Below are positions 19,881 through 29,015 of a stretch of DNA of 64,000 nucleotides, piece by piece. Position 1 is the first letter of the stretch. Every line of letters starts with the position of its first letter. This DNA is from Flavobacterium omnivorum (lineage in GTDB: Bacteria > Bacteroidota > Bacteroidia > Flavobacteriales > Flavobacteriaceae): contig NZ_FNDB01000003.1 of NCBI RefSeq assembly GCF_900099915.1, positions 104,101-168,100 of the forward strand, given 5' to 3'. Made by a program: the position numbers and the translations under genes. The notes beneath the pieces are model-generated. The model was not told the origin of the DNA, ran no database searches, and saw nothing but the letters and a program-made list of their open reading frames with translations.

Positions 19881-19912
19881 TTGTAAATAAAACGGCTAAA
19901 ACCGTATCTTTG
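19881..19912 (+). promoter_or_regulatory. Promoter for HMG-CoA reductase gene
   Basis: TTG at 19881-19883 and TATCTTTG at 19905-19912 (followed by CA) match the Bacteroidetes TTTG / TAnnTTTG promoter with 21 bp spacing. It lies 28 bp before the ATG at 19941/19935 region and points into the mevalonate genes. Confidence 0.65.
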
Positions 19913-19934
19913 CAACTAATTACACCATAATCAA

Positions 19935-21257
19935 TTGAGAATGAACAAGGCTATTAGCGGATTTTCTAAATTATCCAAAGAAGAAAAAATTAAATGGATT
20001 GCCAATCAATATTTTTCAACACCTACAGAAGCCATCGCCTTGCTGAAAAACTATTGGAATAGTGATGAAAAAATACAAAAATTACACGATGAATTCATCG
20101 AAAACACAATAACCAATTTCTATATTCCACTAGGAGTTGCTCCTAATTTCCTGATTAATGGAAAATACAGCACCATTCCTATGGCCATTGAAGAAAGCTC
20201 TGTGGTTGCCGCTGCCGCAAAAGCTGCTAAATTTTGGTCCACGCGCGGCGGATTTAAAACAACCGTAATTAATACCGAAAAAATTGGTCAGGTTCATTTT
20301 ATCTATAAAGGTGATGTTTCCAAACTGAATTTGTTTTTTGCTCAACACAAAAGCAAATTTTTCTCAGAAACCGAATCGATTACCACAAATATGCAAAAAC
20401 GCGGTGGCGGAATTTTAGACATTGTTCTAAAAGACAAAACCGATTTATTACCAAATTATTTTCAGCTACATGCTACTTTTGAAACCAAAGACAGCATGGG
20501 AGCAAATTTCATCAATTCGTGTCTGGAACAATTTTCCAAAACATTAAAAGAAGAAGCGCATAATTATAACTTGTTCACAGAAACGGAGAAAGAGATTGAA
20601 GTCGTAATGAGCATTCTTTCCAATTATGTTCCAAATTGCATCGTAAGAGCCGAAGTTTCGTGTCCAATTGAAGAATTAGAAGAAAAACACATTCTAAACC
20701 CTAAAGAATTTGCCGAGAGATTTGTGCAAGCCGTTCAAATCGCCGAAGTAGAGCCGTATCGTGCCGTTACGCACAACAAAGGAATCATGAACGGAGTGGA
20801 CGCAGTTGTTTTGGCAACGGGAAATGATTTCCGTGCTGTTGAAGCAGGAATTCACGCCTATGCTTCCCGAAACGGAAAGTATTCCAGTCTTTCCCATGCC
20901 AAAATCGAAAACGGTATTTTTACTTTCTGGTTGGAAATCCCTTTAGCATTAGGAACTGTTGGTGGTTTAACTTCCCTGCATCCGTTGGTGAAATTATCAC
21001 TTGAAATGCTGGAAAAACCGTCTGCCAAAGAGTTAATGCAGTTTGTAGCCGTAGCGGGTTTGGCCCAAAACTTTGCCGCTTTACGTTCTTTGACTACAAC
21101 CGGAATTCAGGAAGGACACATGAAAATGCATTTAAACAATATCATCAACCAATTTGAAGCAAATGATGAAGAACGTATTTTTATCCAGAAATATTTCAAA
21201 AAAAATACCGTATCGCATAGCGCTGTGGTCTCCTTTATTGAAGGTTTAAGAAAATAA
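19935..21257 (+). CDS. mvaA: Hydroxymethylglutaryl-CoA reductase, class II (degradative-type)
   Basis: 440-residue class II HMG-CoA reductase. Recognisable features are PMAIEESSVVAAAAKAAKFW (substrate-binding Glu), THNKGIMNGVDAVVLATGND (catalytic Lys, Asp) and LGTVGGLTSLHPLVKLSLEM. In Bacteroidetes with the mevalonate route this enzyme makes mevalonate for isoprenoids and carotenoids, despite the degradative family name. The annotated ATG at 19941 (second Met) is also possible. The GHMP-kinase gene follows after 69 bp on the same strand, consistent with a mevalonate operon. A clear promoter precedes it. Confidence 0.93.
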   Translation: MRMNKAISGFSKLSKEEKIKWIANQYFSTPTEAIALLKNYWNSDEKIQKLHDEFIENTITNFYIPLGVAPNFLINGKYSTIPMAIEESSVVAAAAKAAKFWSTRGGFKTTVINTEKIGQVHFIYKGDVSKLNLFFAQHKSKFFSETESITTNMQKRGGGILDIVLKDKTDLLPNYFQLHATFETKDSMGANFINSCLEQFSKTLKEEAHNYNLFTETEKEIEVVMSILSNYVPNCIVRAEVSCPIEELEEKHILNPKEFAERFVQAVQIAEVEPYRAVTHNKGIMNGVDAVVLATGNDFRAVEAGIHAYASRNGKYSSLSHAKIENGIFTFWLEIPLALGTVGGLTSLHPLVKLSLEMLEKPSAKELMQFVAVAGLAQNFAALRSLTTTGIQEGHMKMHLNNIINQFEANDEERIFIQKYFKKNTVSHSAVVSFIEGLRK

Positions 21258-21326
21258 ATTTTAGAATAAGCTCAGAGTTCCTAGACTTTAAGGAGTAAAA
21301 AAGATACTGAAATAAATTCAGCATAC

Positions 21327-22244
21327 ATGAAAAAAACATTCTACAGTAACGGAAAACTTTTAATCACGGGAGAATACCTGGTTCTTGATGGTGCTAAAGC
21401 TTTTGCATTACCCACAAAAATGGGACAAAATCTCATTATAGAAAAAGGAAGCAACAAAGAAATCCTTTGGAAAAGTTACGATGCGGATAGAAGCATTTGG
21501 TTTGAGGACACCCTTTTATTTTCTGATATTTCTAAAGAAGTGAATCCTGAAAACGAATCGGTCAAGAATACACTTACGACGATTTTGCACGAAGCTTTTA
21601 AACTAAATCCTGACTTTATTTTAAATTCAGATGGATACACAATCACAACAGAACTAGGATTTCCAAAAAGCTGGGGTCTGGGAACGTCATCGACATTGAT
21701 AAACAACATTGCCCAATGGCTGCAAATTGATGCTTTTACCTTGCTTAAAAACAGTTTTGGAGGTAGTGGTTATGATATTGCTTGTGCGCAAAACGATAGT
21801 CCAATTGTATATAAATTGGAACAAGGAAATCCTATCGTTGAAAAAACATCTTTTAATCCGGATTTTACGGACAACCTTTACTTTGTGTATCTGAATAAAA
21901 AGCAAAGCAGTAAAAGCGCAATTGCTGCTTACAATATGAATAAAAAGAACAACCTGCCTAGAACAATCGCTTTAAATGACGAAATAACTTATGAAGTTTT
22001 GAATGCTACTACAATTCAATCTTTTGCATCCGCAATATATAAACACGAAGTAAAAATGAGTAGTGTTTTGGAAACTCAAACAATAAAAGAATCTTTGTTC
22101 CCTGATTTTAATGGTGTGATAAAAAGCCTTGGTGCTTGGGGAGGCGATTTTGTGATGGTTATATCGGAGGACAACCCAACACCGTATTTTAAATTAAAAG
22201 GATATGAAACTATTCTTCGCTATGATGAAATGATCTTATTCTAA
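21327..22244 (+). CDS. GYDIA-type GHMP-family kinase (mevalonate-pathway type)
   Basis: 305-residue member of the GHMP kinase superfamily. Motif 1 is NGKLLITGEYLVLDGAKA; motif 2 is the Gly/Ser ATP loop FPKSWGLGTSST; and SFGGSGYDIACAQ is the tag that names this family. It is similar in outline to mevalonate or phosphomevalonate kinases, and its position directly behind HMG-CoA reductase supports a mevalonate-pathway role, but the exact substrate is not established from sequence. A strong terminator follows within 65 bp. It faces the ppiD-like gene. Confidence 0.85.
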   Translation: MKKTFYSNGKLLITGEYLVLDGAKAFALPTKMGQNLIIEKGSNKEILWKSYDADRSIWFEDTLLFSDISKEVNPENESVKNTLTTILHEAFKLNPDFILNSDGYTITTELGFPKSWGLGTSSTLINNIAQWLQIDAFTLLKNSFGGSGYDIACAQNDSPIVYKLEQGNPIVEKTSFNPDFTDNLYFVYLNKKQSSKSAIAAYNMNKKNNLPRTIALNDEITYEVLNATTIQSFASAIYKHEVKMSSVLETQTIKESLFPDFNGVIKSLGAWGGDFVMVISEDNPTPYFKLKGYETILRYDEMILF

Positions 22245-22307
22245 TTGGATCGTTTTTCTTAGACACTAAATTTCTAGATCGTTTTTCAAACTCAATCTGT
22301 AAAATAA

Positions 22308-22344
22308 AAAAATCCCGATACATTCAGCATGTATCGGGATTTTT
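22308..22344. terminator. Bidirectional intrinsic terminator (GHMP kinase / ppiD)
   Basis: Perfect 16-bp stem (22308-22323 and 22329-22344) with a 5-nt loop, flanked by A-runs on the left and T-runs on the right, between two convergent genes. It can end transcripts in both directions. Confidence 0.88.
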
Positions 22345-22368
22345 ATTTTGATTAATTACTTTTTGTAA

Positions 22369-24465
22369 CTAGTAATTAAAATCTTGTCTGTTATCTTCAA
22401 TTTTAGCGTTAGCTTTCAATGCAGGAACAACTCTGTTCGCATCTGAAGCACCTTGCGCTTTCAATTTAGCAACGTAAGGCGCATGATTTTTCAATGCTGG
22501 CGCTTTTACTGTACTTGTATTTTTAACCACATATACACCAGTATTTCCTTCAATAGGAGCTGACATTTTATTTGCTGCTAAAGAAAATGCATTTCCTACT
22601 ACTTTTGGTTCAGGACCTACATTTGGCAACATGGTATTTTCCATGGTGATGTCAGCTGCTTGTTGCACCGTTCCTCCTACTGATTTCGCGATTGCTTCAA
22701 GTGAAGAACCCGTCATTTTAGCTTTGATCAGTTCTGCTTTTTTCTTGTTTTTAAGTATTTGTTCTACATAAGGTCTCGCTACAGAAACGGCAACTAAACC
22801 AGATTTATCAATACTTTTTACCTTTGCAATGACGTGTCCAACATTAGCCACTTCAAATCTTTTTACAGATCCTTCTTTAACTCCGTCTTCAAAAGCCCAT
22901 CTTACAATAGTTCTTTGATTTCCTAATGTTCCAAAGTTTTCATCCATCCCTTTTACAGAGACAGCTGGAGTAACTTTAAGACCCATTTCTTTTGCTGCTT
23001 TATTAAAATCTTTATCCGCTGCATCCATTTCAAATTTAGTTGCTTGAGTAAACATTTTATCAGAAGTAGCTTCAGATGCTTCAATTTTTTGAGCTACAGT
23101 AGCCAAACGAATTCCGTCTTGCTTGTCTGTTACTTTGATAATATGAAAACCAAAATCAGTTTCTACTAAACCTACTTTACCTATTCCATTACTGAAAACA
23201 AAATCATTAAACGGCTTCACCATTTGGTTTGGACCAAAGTAGCCTAAATCACCACCCTGTTGTGCAGATGAATCATCAGAAGCTGTGAAAGCCAACATCA
23301 TGAAACTATCTGGATTTGCAGTTACTTGGGCCAAAATACTTTCAGCTTTAGCTTTAGCTTGCTCTTTCGTTCTTTTTTCTTTTTGATTTGGAACTTGAGT
23401 TCCTTCGTAACCAATTAAAATATGACTTGCTTTTGCATTTACACCGGACTTCATTCCCATAGATTTAGAAATACAGTAGTATTTTCCAAACATGTAAGGA
23501 CCATAAACAGCCCCTGGAGCCAAGTTGAACAATTTATCAGCATCTACAGCTGGTAAATCTTTCTTAGCGACATACGTTGAATCGTAAGGAACATCTGAAT
23601 TTGAATTCACAAAGTCGATTGCATTTTTAGTAGTTCTAAATCCAGCTAGAGTGTCATTTTTTCCAGTAGCTTGGTTGTACACCACGCTTCCTGTCAACAA
23701 TGCATTTATTTTGGTTTTTACTTCAGCCTCATCTGCTGTAGAAGCTTTGTCTTCAATCAAGACATATTCTACTTCACGAGATTCATCTGCTTTGAATTTT
23801 TTTTCATTTTTCTTCATGTAGTCAACAATCTCTGCATCGGTGATTTTTACATCACTATCTTTAATCGTCGAATATAAACCGGCAACATAAGCAAAGTTCA
23901 CTTTGTTTGCTTCCATTTCGTATTTCATTTTCCCTTCACTTTCCGTTGTAAAAACGGCCGCTTTGATCATTGTGTTGTACATTTGATATTTAGCGTTTAG
24001 TTCAGCGTCTTTTTCTCTATCCTTTAAAAATTGAGCTTGTTCAGGATTTGACTTGAAGTATTCTTTGAATTTAGCAACATCAAATACACCAGCAGCATTC
24101 ATAAACAATGGATTTCCACCAATATTTTGATCTGCTTTTAAAACTTCTAACAAGTGCTTTTCACCCACTCTAAGTCCTAATTTTTCAAATTCAGAAGTCA
24201 ACAAAGCAATAGAAACTTCTTGGTCCCAAACTCTGTTTGCCGCTTCTGTTGAAGTAATCCCTTGCCCACTTTTCTCTACATTACTCACTTTAACTCTAAA
24301 GTCTTCAAATGAAATATCTTTATCGTCAATGCTTCCCACATCTTTTGATGTACTGTTAAAACCACCACTGTTGAATATATCACCTATGATAAATGCTAAT
24401 AAACAAAACCCGATAACGAGTATCAGAAGAAGTGAACGTTGTCTAATTTTTTGTAAAACTGCCAT
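22369..24465 (-). CDS. PpiD/SurA-like periplasmic peptidyl-prolyl isomerase
   Basis: 698-residue membrane-anchored folding factor. The start at 24465 gives MAVLQKIRQRSLLLILVIGF, a cytoplasmic stub plus one membrane helix (about 10-32); an upstream ATG would add 14 unrelated residues. Next come a SurA_N-type chaperone region (about 40-320) and a parvulin-type PPIase domain (about 345-450, with ASHILIGYEGT and GGDLGYFGPNQMVKPF), then a second C-terminal region. It is likely to help outer-membrane proteins fold. It is last in the coaX-to-ppiD run, 108 bp after the CNNM-type gene, so it may have its own promoter. Confidence 0.9.
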   Translation of the reverse strand: MAVLQKIRQRSLLLILVIGFCLLAFIIGDIFNSGGFNSTSKDVGSIDDKDISFEDFRVKVSNVEKSGQGITSTEAANRVWDQEVSIALLTSEFEKLGLRVGEKHLLEVLKADQNIGGNPLFMNAAGVFDVAKFKEYFKSNPEQAQFLKDREKDAELNAKYQMYNTMIKAAVFTTESEGKMKYEMEANKVNFAYVAGLYSTIKDSDVKITDAEIVDYMKKNEKKFKADESREVEYVLIEDKASTADEAEVKTKINALLTGSVVYNQATGKNDTLAGFRTTKNAIDFVNSNSDVPYDSTYVAKKDLPAVDADKLFNLAPGAVYGPYMFGKYYCISKSMGMKSGVNAKASHILIGYEGTQVPNQKEKRTKEQAKAKAESILAQVTANPDSFMMLAFTASDDSSAQQGGDLGYFGPNQMVKPFNDFVFSNGIGKVGLVETDFGFHIIKVTDKQDGIRLATVAQKIEASEATSDKMFTQATKFEMDAADKDFNKAAKEMGLKVTPAVSVKGMDENFGTLGNQRTIVRWAFEDGVKEGSVKRFEVANVGHVIAKVKSIDKSGLVAVSVARPYVEQILKNKKKAELIKAKMTGSSLEAIAKSVGGTVQQAADITMENTMLPNVGPEPKVVGNAFSLAANKMSAPIEGNTGVYVVKNTSTVKAPALKNHAPYVAKLKAQGASDANRVVPALKANAKIEDNRQDFNY

Positions 24466-24573
24466 TTTATTGTTGTTAATTTTTATATTCAGTTTGCGAA
24501 AATACAATTATCTAATTAATAATTATACTAGTAGCGTTTTATTTTGCAAGAAATTTTATTTTCATAATAAAAA

Positions 24574-25833
24574 TCAGTCTTGAACGCTCATTTTAACTAA
24601 TTCTATTTTCTTATTTGTTGCTTCTTCTATTATAAAATGATAGATTCCTATTGGAATGACGTCCCCTTTTTGCGGAATTTCTTTTGTAAAATCGACAATA
24701 AAACCACCTAGTGTTCCGTAGGAATCTCCCTCCGGAATTTGTAATTTATAGATTTGATTCAAATATTCTACATCTAAGCGAGCTGAAAATATATAAACAC
24801 CTTCTCCGAGTTCTTTTTCTACCAATTCTTCATCAGAATCATGTTCGTCTTCAATTTCGCCAAAAAGCTCTTCAACAATATCTTCAATAGTTATAATACC
24901 TGATGTTCCCCCATATTCGTCCAAAACTACCGCGACACTTTTTCGCTTTTTAGTTAGCAAACTCATGGCATCCTTTATAAAAATTGTCTCCGGAACAAAC
25001 TGTACCAAAATCACAATTTCTTTGATACTCTTTGGTTTTTTAAACAAGTCAAAGGAATGCACGTAACCAATAATATCATCAAGAGAATTTTGATAAACCA
25101 CAATTTTAGAATAGCCCGTTTCAATAAATAACGCCCTTAGTTCTTCGATTGAATCAAATAAATCAATGGCTATAATTTCGGTCCTAGGACTCATTACATC
25201 TCTGGCTTTAACACCTGAGAACTCTAATGCATTTTGAAACATGAGTATTTCTGAATCTACCGTTTCATTATCCTCCACCGTACTCATTTGTTCTGTAATG
25301 TAGTTTCCTAGTTCAATTCTACTAAAAAACAATGATACACTATCCCCTTGTGTTTTAAAGAATTTTTTTAGTATGAAATCCGAAATTTCTACAAAGAAAG
25401 CAGCTATATATCCAAAAATCTTGTAAAAAAAATAAGCTGGAATTGCAAAAAATTTAATTAATGAGTTGGCATAAATTTGAAAAAAAACTTTGGGAAGAAA
25501 TTCTGATGTGATCAAAATAAGCATCGTTGAAACTAGCACTTGCAACAGGAGCAAAAATCCTTTGGATAGAGGATAGTCTACGGTTAAAAACCAACGCATC
25601 AAAACATCGCCCATTAAAAAACCATAAACCACCAAAGCAAGGATATTGCCTATCCCCATGGAGACAATAAAATTCGTAGGCTTCTCCGTCAGTTTAGTCA
25701 ATATTTTTGACAGAAAATTATCTTGTTTTTTTTCAATCTCAAGATATATTTTATTCGAAGAGACAAAGGCTATCTCCATTCCTGAAAAAAAAGCACTTAG
25801 TATTAGACACAGTATGATAATACTAGCTTCCAT
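24574..25833 (-). CDS. CNNM/HlyC-CorC-type membrane protein (DUF21, CBS pair, CorC_HlyC)
   Basis: 419-residue inner-membrane protein. The N-terminal DUF21 domain has four hydrophobic segments (about 1-165, with SAFFSGMEIAFVSSNK), then two CBS motifs (about 200-320, with DVMSPRTEI) and a C-terminal CorC/HlyC domain (about 335-415, with DSYGTLGGFIV). Family members are linked to metal-ion export, often Mg2+. The ATG at 25833 is chosen over a TTG one codon upstream. The previous gene stops 3 bp away, so the two are tightly coupled. The old name hemolysin is not meant functionally. Confidence 0.9.
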   Translation of the reverse strand: MEASIIILCLILSAFFSGMEIAFVSSNKIYLEIEKKQDNFLSKILTKLTEKPTNFIVSMGIGNILALVVYGFLMGDVLMRWFLTVDYPLSKGFLLLLQVLVSTMLILITSEFLPKVFFQIYANSLIKFFAIPAYFFYKIFGYIAAFFVEISDFILKKFFKTQGDSVSLFFSRIELGNYITEQMSTVEDNETVDSEILMFQNALEFSGVKARDVMSPRTEIIAIDLFDSIEELRALFIETGYSKIVVYQNSLDDIIGYVHSFDLFKKPKSIKEIVILVQFVPETIFIKDAMSLLTKKRKSVAVVLDEYGGTSGIITIEDIVEELFGEIEDEHDSDEELVEKELGEGVYIFSARLDVEYLNQIYKLQIPEGDSYGTLGGFIVDFTKEIPQKGDVIPIGIYHFIIEEATNKKIELVKMSVQD

Positions 25834-25836
25834 CAA

Positions 25837-26034
25837 TTAGGAATTTTTATTTCTATCTTCAAATTTTTTAGCAAATTTTCTTCTAAAGAAAAACATAAAG
25901 ATAGCTAATCCTGCAATCATAAAACTCAACCACGGATTTCCCAATGCAGGATCATTTATTTTGGTAAAGCCATCATAAATGAAATAAGCTCCAAAAACAA
26001 GATAAACGTATTGTGTATATTTTAAGTAATTCAT
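25837..26034 (-). CDS. Small two-helix membrane protein, unknown function
   Basis: 65-residue protein with two hydrophobic segments (about 7-24 and 33-52) and a basic C-terminal tail (RRKFAKKFEDRNKNS). No family is recognised with certainty. It lies between lptC (10 bp gap) and the CNNM-type gene (3 bp gap) on the same strand, so it is probably a real, translationally coupled member of the operon. The spacing and the conserved-looking helices are the support; no function can be given. Confidence 0.75.
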   Translation of the reverse strand: MNYLKYTQYVYLVFGAYFIYDGFTKINDPALGNPWLSFMIAGLAIFMFFFRRKFAKKFEDRNKNS

Positions 26035-26044
26035 AATGTAAAAA

Positions 26045-26599
26045 TTATTCGTTTGTTTCTACTTCGCCCGTTATTTTCTGAGAATTAATGACCTTGAAAT
26101 CTTTACTGAAATCAATTCCTTGACCGTTTGAAACTCCTTTAGGGTCGGTAAATTTAAATTTTCTTTCGGTAAAAAACCATTCGTTTTTTTGATCAAAATA
26201 CAGCTGCTCTGTTTCCAGCATTTGACCCTGTTCTGTAAAAATTTTCACCTTTCCTTGTAAATCAATTATGTTAGTCCCTTTGAAAGAGATTGCATAATTT
26301 GATCTTATAAAGGTTTTCTTTTCTTTTTTATCGTATAGTGTCACATCAATCCCTTTAGGGAATTCAGTAAAAGGAAAATCAACACTTGCGTAATCAAGCA
26401 TTTTAAAACTTACAAGAACTGCAGTAATGCGACCGGAATCCGTATACTTGAGATTGACCTTATCCGCATCGCTGCTAGGTACAAATTCAGAAAAATTAAT
26501 TTTTTGTATCTCTTTAAAATTACTTTCGCACCCAAAAAACAGAGTCACAGCAAAAACTGTGACAATCCATTTGATAGTATATTTTTTAAATAAAGTCAT
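26045..26599 (-). CDS. lptC: LPS export ABC-transporter periplasmic protein LptC-like lipoprotein
   Basis: 184-residue protein with an N-terminal hydrophobic segment ending in a lipobox (LFFGC, Cys24) and a beta-jellyroll-type domain. The stretch LETEQLYFDQKNEWFFTERK is characteristic of the LptC/OstA family, which passes lipopolysaccharide across the periplasm. Ordinary LptC is membrane-anchored by a helix; in Bacteroidetes the lipoprotein form is common. It follows the outer-membrane barrel gene after 40 bp. Assignment is by weak but typical family features and length. Confidence 0.82.
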   Translation of the reverse strand: MTLFKKYTIKWIVTVFAVTLFFGCESNFKEIQKINFSEFVPSSDADKVNLKYTDSGRITAVLVSFKMLDYASVDFPFTEFPKGIDVTLYDKKEKKTFIRSNYAISFKGTNIIDLQGKVKIFTEQGQMLETEQLYFDQKNEWFFTERKFKFTDPKGVSNGQGIDFSKDFKVINSQKITGEVETNE

Positions 26600-26639
26600 A
26601 CGATTAACTTTCGAAGAACCTGTAGTGGCAATTCCTCTT

Positions 26640-27887
26640 TTAGTTGAATTTTCTTTTCACAAACCATTGTTCGTTAAGTGAAAAACCAACACTTACGTTC
26701 GCATAGTTTTCCTCTACTAAGTTGGCAGCAGTAGTTCCTCTTTTTCCCAATTCAAGACCAATATTTACATTAGAGAATGTTCCCGTCAACGGCAACCCTA
26801 CTCCAACTGTTACTGCCATATCTTGGATAGGTTCTGTGTTAATGACCAAACCTGTATTCTCAAATCTAAAACCACCTCTATAAGTAATCCTTTTGGCATA
26901 GCTTGTAAAGGAGTTGTAATTAGGCATATAATAGCCTCCAATACTATATTTGGAGTGCTTCTCGTAAGTCACATTGCCAGGTGAATTATAATTATTACTT
27001 ATAGAACTCGGTTCCTGAAAAGTATAACCAACTCCAATCAACCATTTTCTAGCTTCCCCAAAACCTGCTGAGGCAGCATATTTACTTGGCATTTTTAAAT
27101 TTCTCTCTGTTTTCACATCTTCCAAAACATCTACAACTGACAAATCAAAATTTAAATCATATAATGCTGTAGCAATATTTCTAGTGTTTTTAGCCTTTAA
27201 AGTACTTTCTAAAGAGTAATTAAAACTACTGAAAAAAGATATTTTTTTATAAAATTTGGTTTGATACATTACTCCGGCATTGAAATTAACCCCAGATAAA
27301 TCTACTGTATTTAATTCTCGAGTACCTATTGCAATATCCGTAATATATTCAAAATTATTAGTTTCAATTTTTCCGAAATTATAATTCACATCAGCCCCTA
27401 TGCTTAAACCCTTCATTATTTTATAACCCAGACCAATGAATGCTTTGTTCAAGCCTCCTTTTCCATTAAAACTTTGATTGTTTTCAGTAAGCGATCCTGC
27501 TGTTCTAATTTTATAACCAACGGAAGAGTAGGGTATCAGTCCAAAACCTAAACCAAATTTACCAAGTGGTAAACCTACGGCCAAATAGTCTAAAGTGGTT
27601 CTACGCGCATTTGAAGACTCGGTGTCTGTTTTTAATTTTGTACTAGCCTGAGTACCGCCTAAAGAAAATGTGGTTAGTTTCAAACTTGCGAAACTAGCCG
27701 GATTTTGTAAGTTCATGTGAATACTATCCTGCTCAATAGCAATTCCACCCATAGATCGATTTTCTAAGGTTCCTTTGAATCGCACATCACCTATTCCGTA
27801 AAAAGAGTATGGCGATGATGTCCCCTCTTGAGCAAAAGATACTAATGATAAAAGCAAACAAGCGCTTACTATAATTTTTTTAATCAT
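26640..27887 (-). CDS. Outer-membrane beta-barrel protein, unknown function
   Basis: 415-residue exported protein with a cleavable signal peptide (about 1-19, SFAQ) and repeated alternating amphipathic strands, including TSSPYSFYGIGDV at the N-terminus and a final aromatic residue (KRKFN). The GLGFGLIPYSSVGYK and KGLSIGADVNYNFG segments recall FadL-like or PorV-like barrels of Bacteroidetes, but no specific family is certain. It overlaps coaX by 8 nt upstream and precedes lptC. Whether it takes part in LPS transport is only suggested by position. Confidence 0.8.
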   Translation of the reverse strand: MIKKIIVSACLLLSLVSFAQEGTSSPYSFYGIGDVRFKGTLENRSMGGIAIEQDSIHMNLQNPASFASLKLTTFSLGGTQASTKLKTDTESSNARRTTLDYLAVGLPLGKFGLGFGLIPYSSVGYKIRTAGSLTENNQSFNGKGGLNKAFIGLGYKIMKGLSIGADVNYNFGKIETNNFEYITDIAIGTRELNTVDLSGVNFNAGVMYQTKFYKKISFFSSFNYSLESTLKAKNTRNIATALYDLNFDLSVVDVLEDVKTERNLKMPSKYAASAGFGEARKWLIGVGYTFQEPSSISNNYNSPGNVTYEKHSKYSIGGYYMPNYNSFTSYAKRITYRGGFRFENTGLVINTEPIQDMAVTVGVGLPLTGTFSNVNIGLELGKRGTTAANLVEENYANVSVGFSLNEQWFVKRKFN

Positions 27888-28614
27888 TTTTGATTTTATA
27901 TTGAAATGTTTGGTTCAAACTTTCCAAAAGAAAATTTGAATTGGCAAATATGGTATTTTTTAATCGTTTAGCCAAAAAATCTGTGTCCCCACCCGTTAAA
28001 ATTATTATAAAATTTGAATACCGTGTACTATATTCTGTTATAAAACCGTCAATCTCATAAACTAATCCATTGACTACGCCAGAATGAATAGAATTTGAAG
28101 TCGAGTTCCCTATTAGTTCTTTAGGACTTTTTAATGCCAGTAAAGGCAATTTTGCAGTGTAATTGTGCAATGACTCATACCGCAATCGCAGTCCTGGCGT
28201 GATAGCTCCGCCCAAATAATTATTTTGGTGATCAATAAAATCATACGTTATACAAGTTCCTGCATCAATAACTAGTCGGTTTTGACTGGGAAACTGAAAG
28301 ACTGCTCCAGCTGCGAGGACCATTCGGTCTATCCCTAAAGTTTTGGGAGTACTATATCTATTTTGGAAAGGAAAAGGATCTTCATTGGAAACAAAACAAA
28401 TATTTAGAACCGAATCAAATGCTAAAAACGACTGCTTTTCGACATCTCCTACGGAGGAAACAACCAAATGAGCTACTTTTTGAAATTTATTTAAAATATT
28501 TTTAATGTTTTTCTCAAGCTCTATTTTGGTAAAAACAAAAATCTCTAAAAGGATAGCACCCTCAAAGACAGCTGCTTTAATTCTGGTATTTCCCACATCG
28601 ACAACTAAAATCAT
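27880..28614 (-). CDS. coaX: Type III pantothenate kinase
   Basis: 244-residue CoaX, which phosphorylates pantothenate in the first step of coenzyme A synthesis. Motifs: DVGNTRIKAAV at the N-terminus, GIDRMVLAAGA (phosphate loop region), IDAGTCITYDF and GGAITPGLRLR. Length is normal. It is the first gene of the run to ppiD and overlaps the following barrel gene by 8 nt. A TACCTTCG-like -7 element lies about 20 bp upstream. Identification is firm. Confidence 0.95.
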   Translation of the reverse strand: MILVVDVGNTRIKAAVFEGAILLEIFVFTKIELEKNIKNILNKFQKVAHLVVSSVGDVEKQSFLAFDSVLNICFVSNEDPFPFQNRYSTPKTLGIDRMVLAAGAVFQFPSQNRLVIDAGTCITYDFIDHQNNYLGGAITPGLRLRYESLHNYTAKLPLLALKSPKELIGNSTSNSIHSGVVNGLVYEIDGFITEYSTRYSNFIIILTGGDTDFLAKRLKNTIFANSNFLLESLNQTFQYKIKND

Positions 28615-28633
28615 AATTTGGTTTTTGGTGCTG

Positions 28634-28641
28634 CGAAGGTA
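28634..28641 (-). promoter_or_regulatory. Possible -7 element for coaX
   Basis: On the minus strand this reads TACCTTCG, close to the Bacteroidetes consensus TAnnTTTG, about 20 bp before the coaX start. No clear -33 partner was found. Confidence 0.35.
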
Positions 28642-28667
28642 CGAATTGATTTTTTTTAAAAAATGTT

Positions 28668-28697
28668 TTGGATAAACTAAAAATCATTCTATATTTG
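28668..28697 (+). promoter_or_regulatory. Promoter for tRNA-Phe
   Basis: TTG at 28668-28670 and TATATTTG at 28690-28697, separated by 19 bp, give a near-consensus Bacteroidetes promoter that begins 46 bp before the tRNA. Confidence 0.75.
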
Positions 28698-28742
28698 CAC
28701 CCGCAATGAGCAAGCATTACAGCTTTCGAAAAGCACAAATAA

Positions 28743-28815
28743 GGTACCTTAGCTCAGATGGTAGAGCAATGGACTGAAAATCCATGTGTCCCTGGTTCGA
28801 TCCCTGGAGGTACCA
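28743..28815 (+). tRNA. tRNA-Phe (anticodon GAA)
   Basis: A 73-nt cloverleaf. The acceptor arms GGTACCT and AGGTACC pair perfectly, the D stem is GCTC/GAGC, the anticodon stem ATGGA/TCCAT with loop CTGAAAA gives anticodon GAA, and the T-loop reads TTCGATC between CCTGG pairs. The CCA tail is not encoded. A consensus promoter precedes it and a terminator hairpin follows at once, so it is a stand-alone unit. Confidence 0.96.
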
Positions 28816-28819
28816 CAAG

Positions 28820-28846
28820 ACCCGAATAGAAATATTCGGGTTTTTT
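28820..28846 (+). terminator. Intrinsic terminator of tRNA-Phe
   Basis: Stem CCCGAATA/TATTCGGG (28821-28828 and 28833-28840) with a GAAA loop, followed by a run of six T residues. Placed 5 nt after the tRNA 3' end. Confidence 0.85.
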
Positions 28847-29015
28847 GTTTTAAAAATCTACTAAAACCATTAATTACACCTGAAATAGTGGATAAATTTC
28901 AGCAGTTTTTTACAGAACCATTAGCGCATCTATTATTATAAGCAAACAATTAGCTTCGGATTTTAATATACCTGATAAACGCTGCATTTTCTTTTTTGTC
29001 TCTTGAAAAAATACC

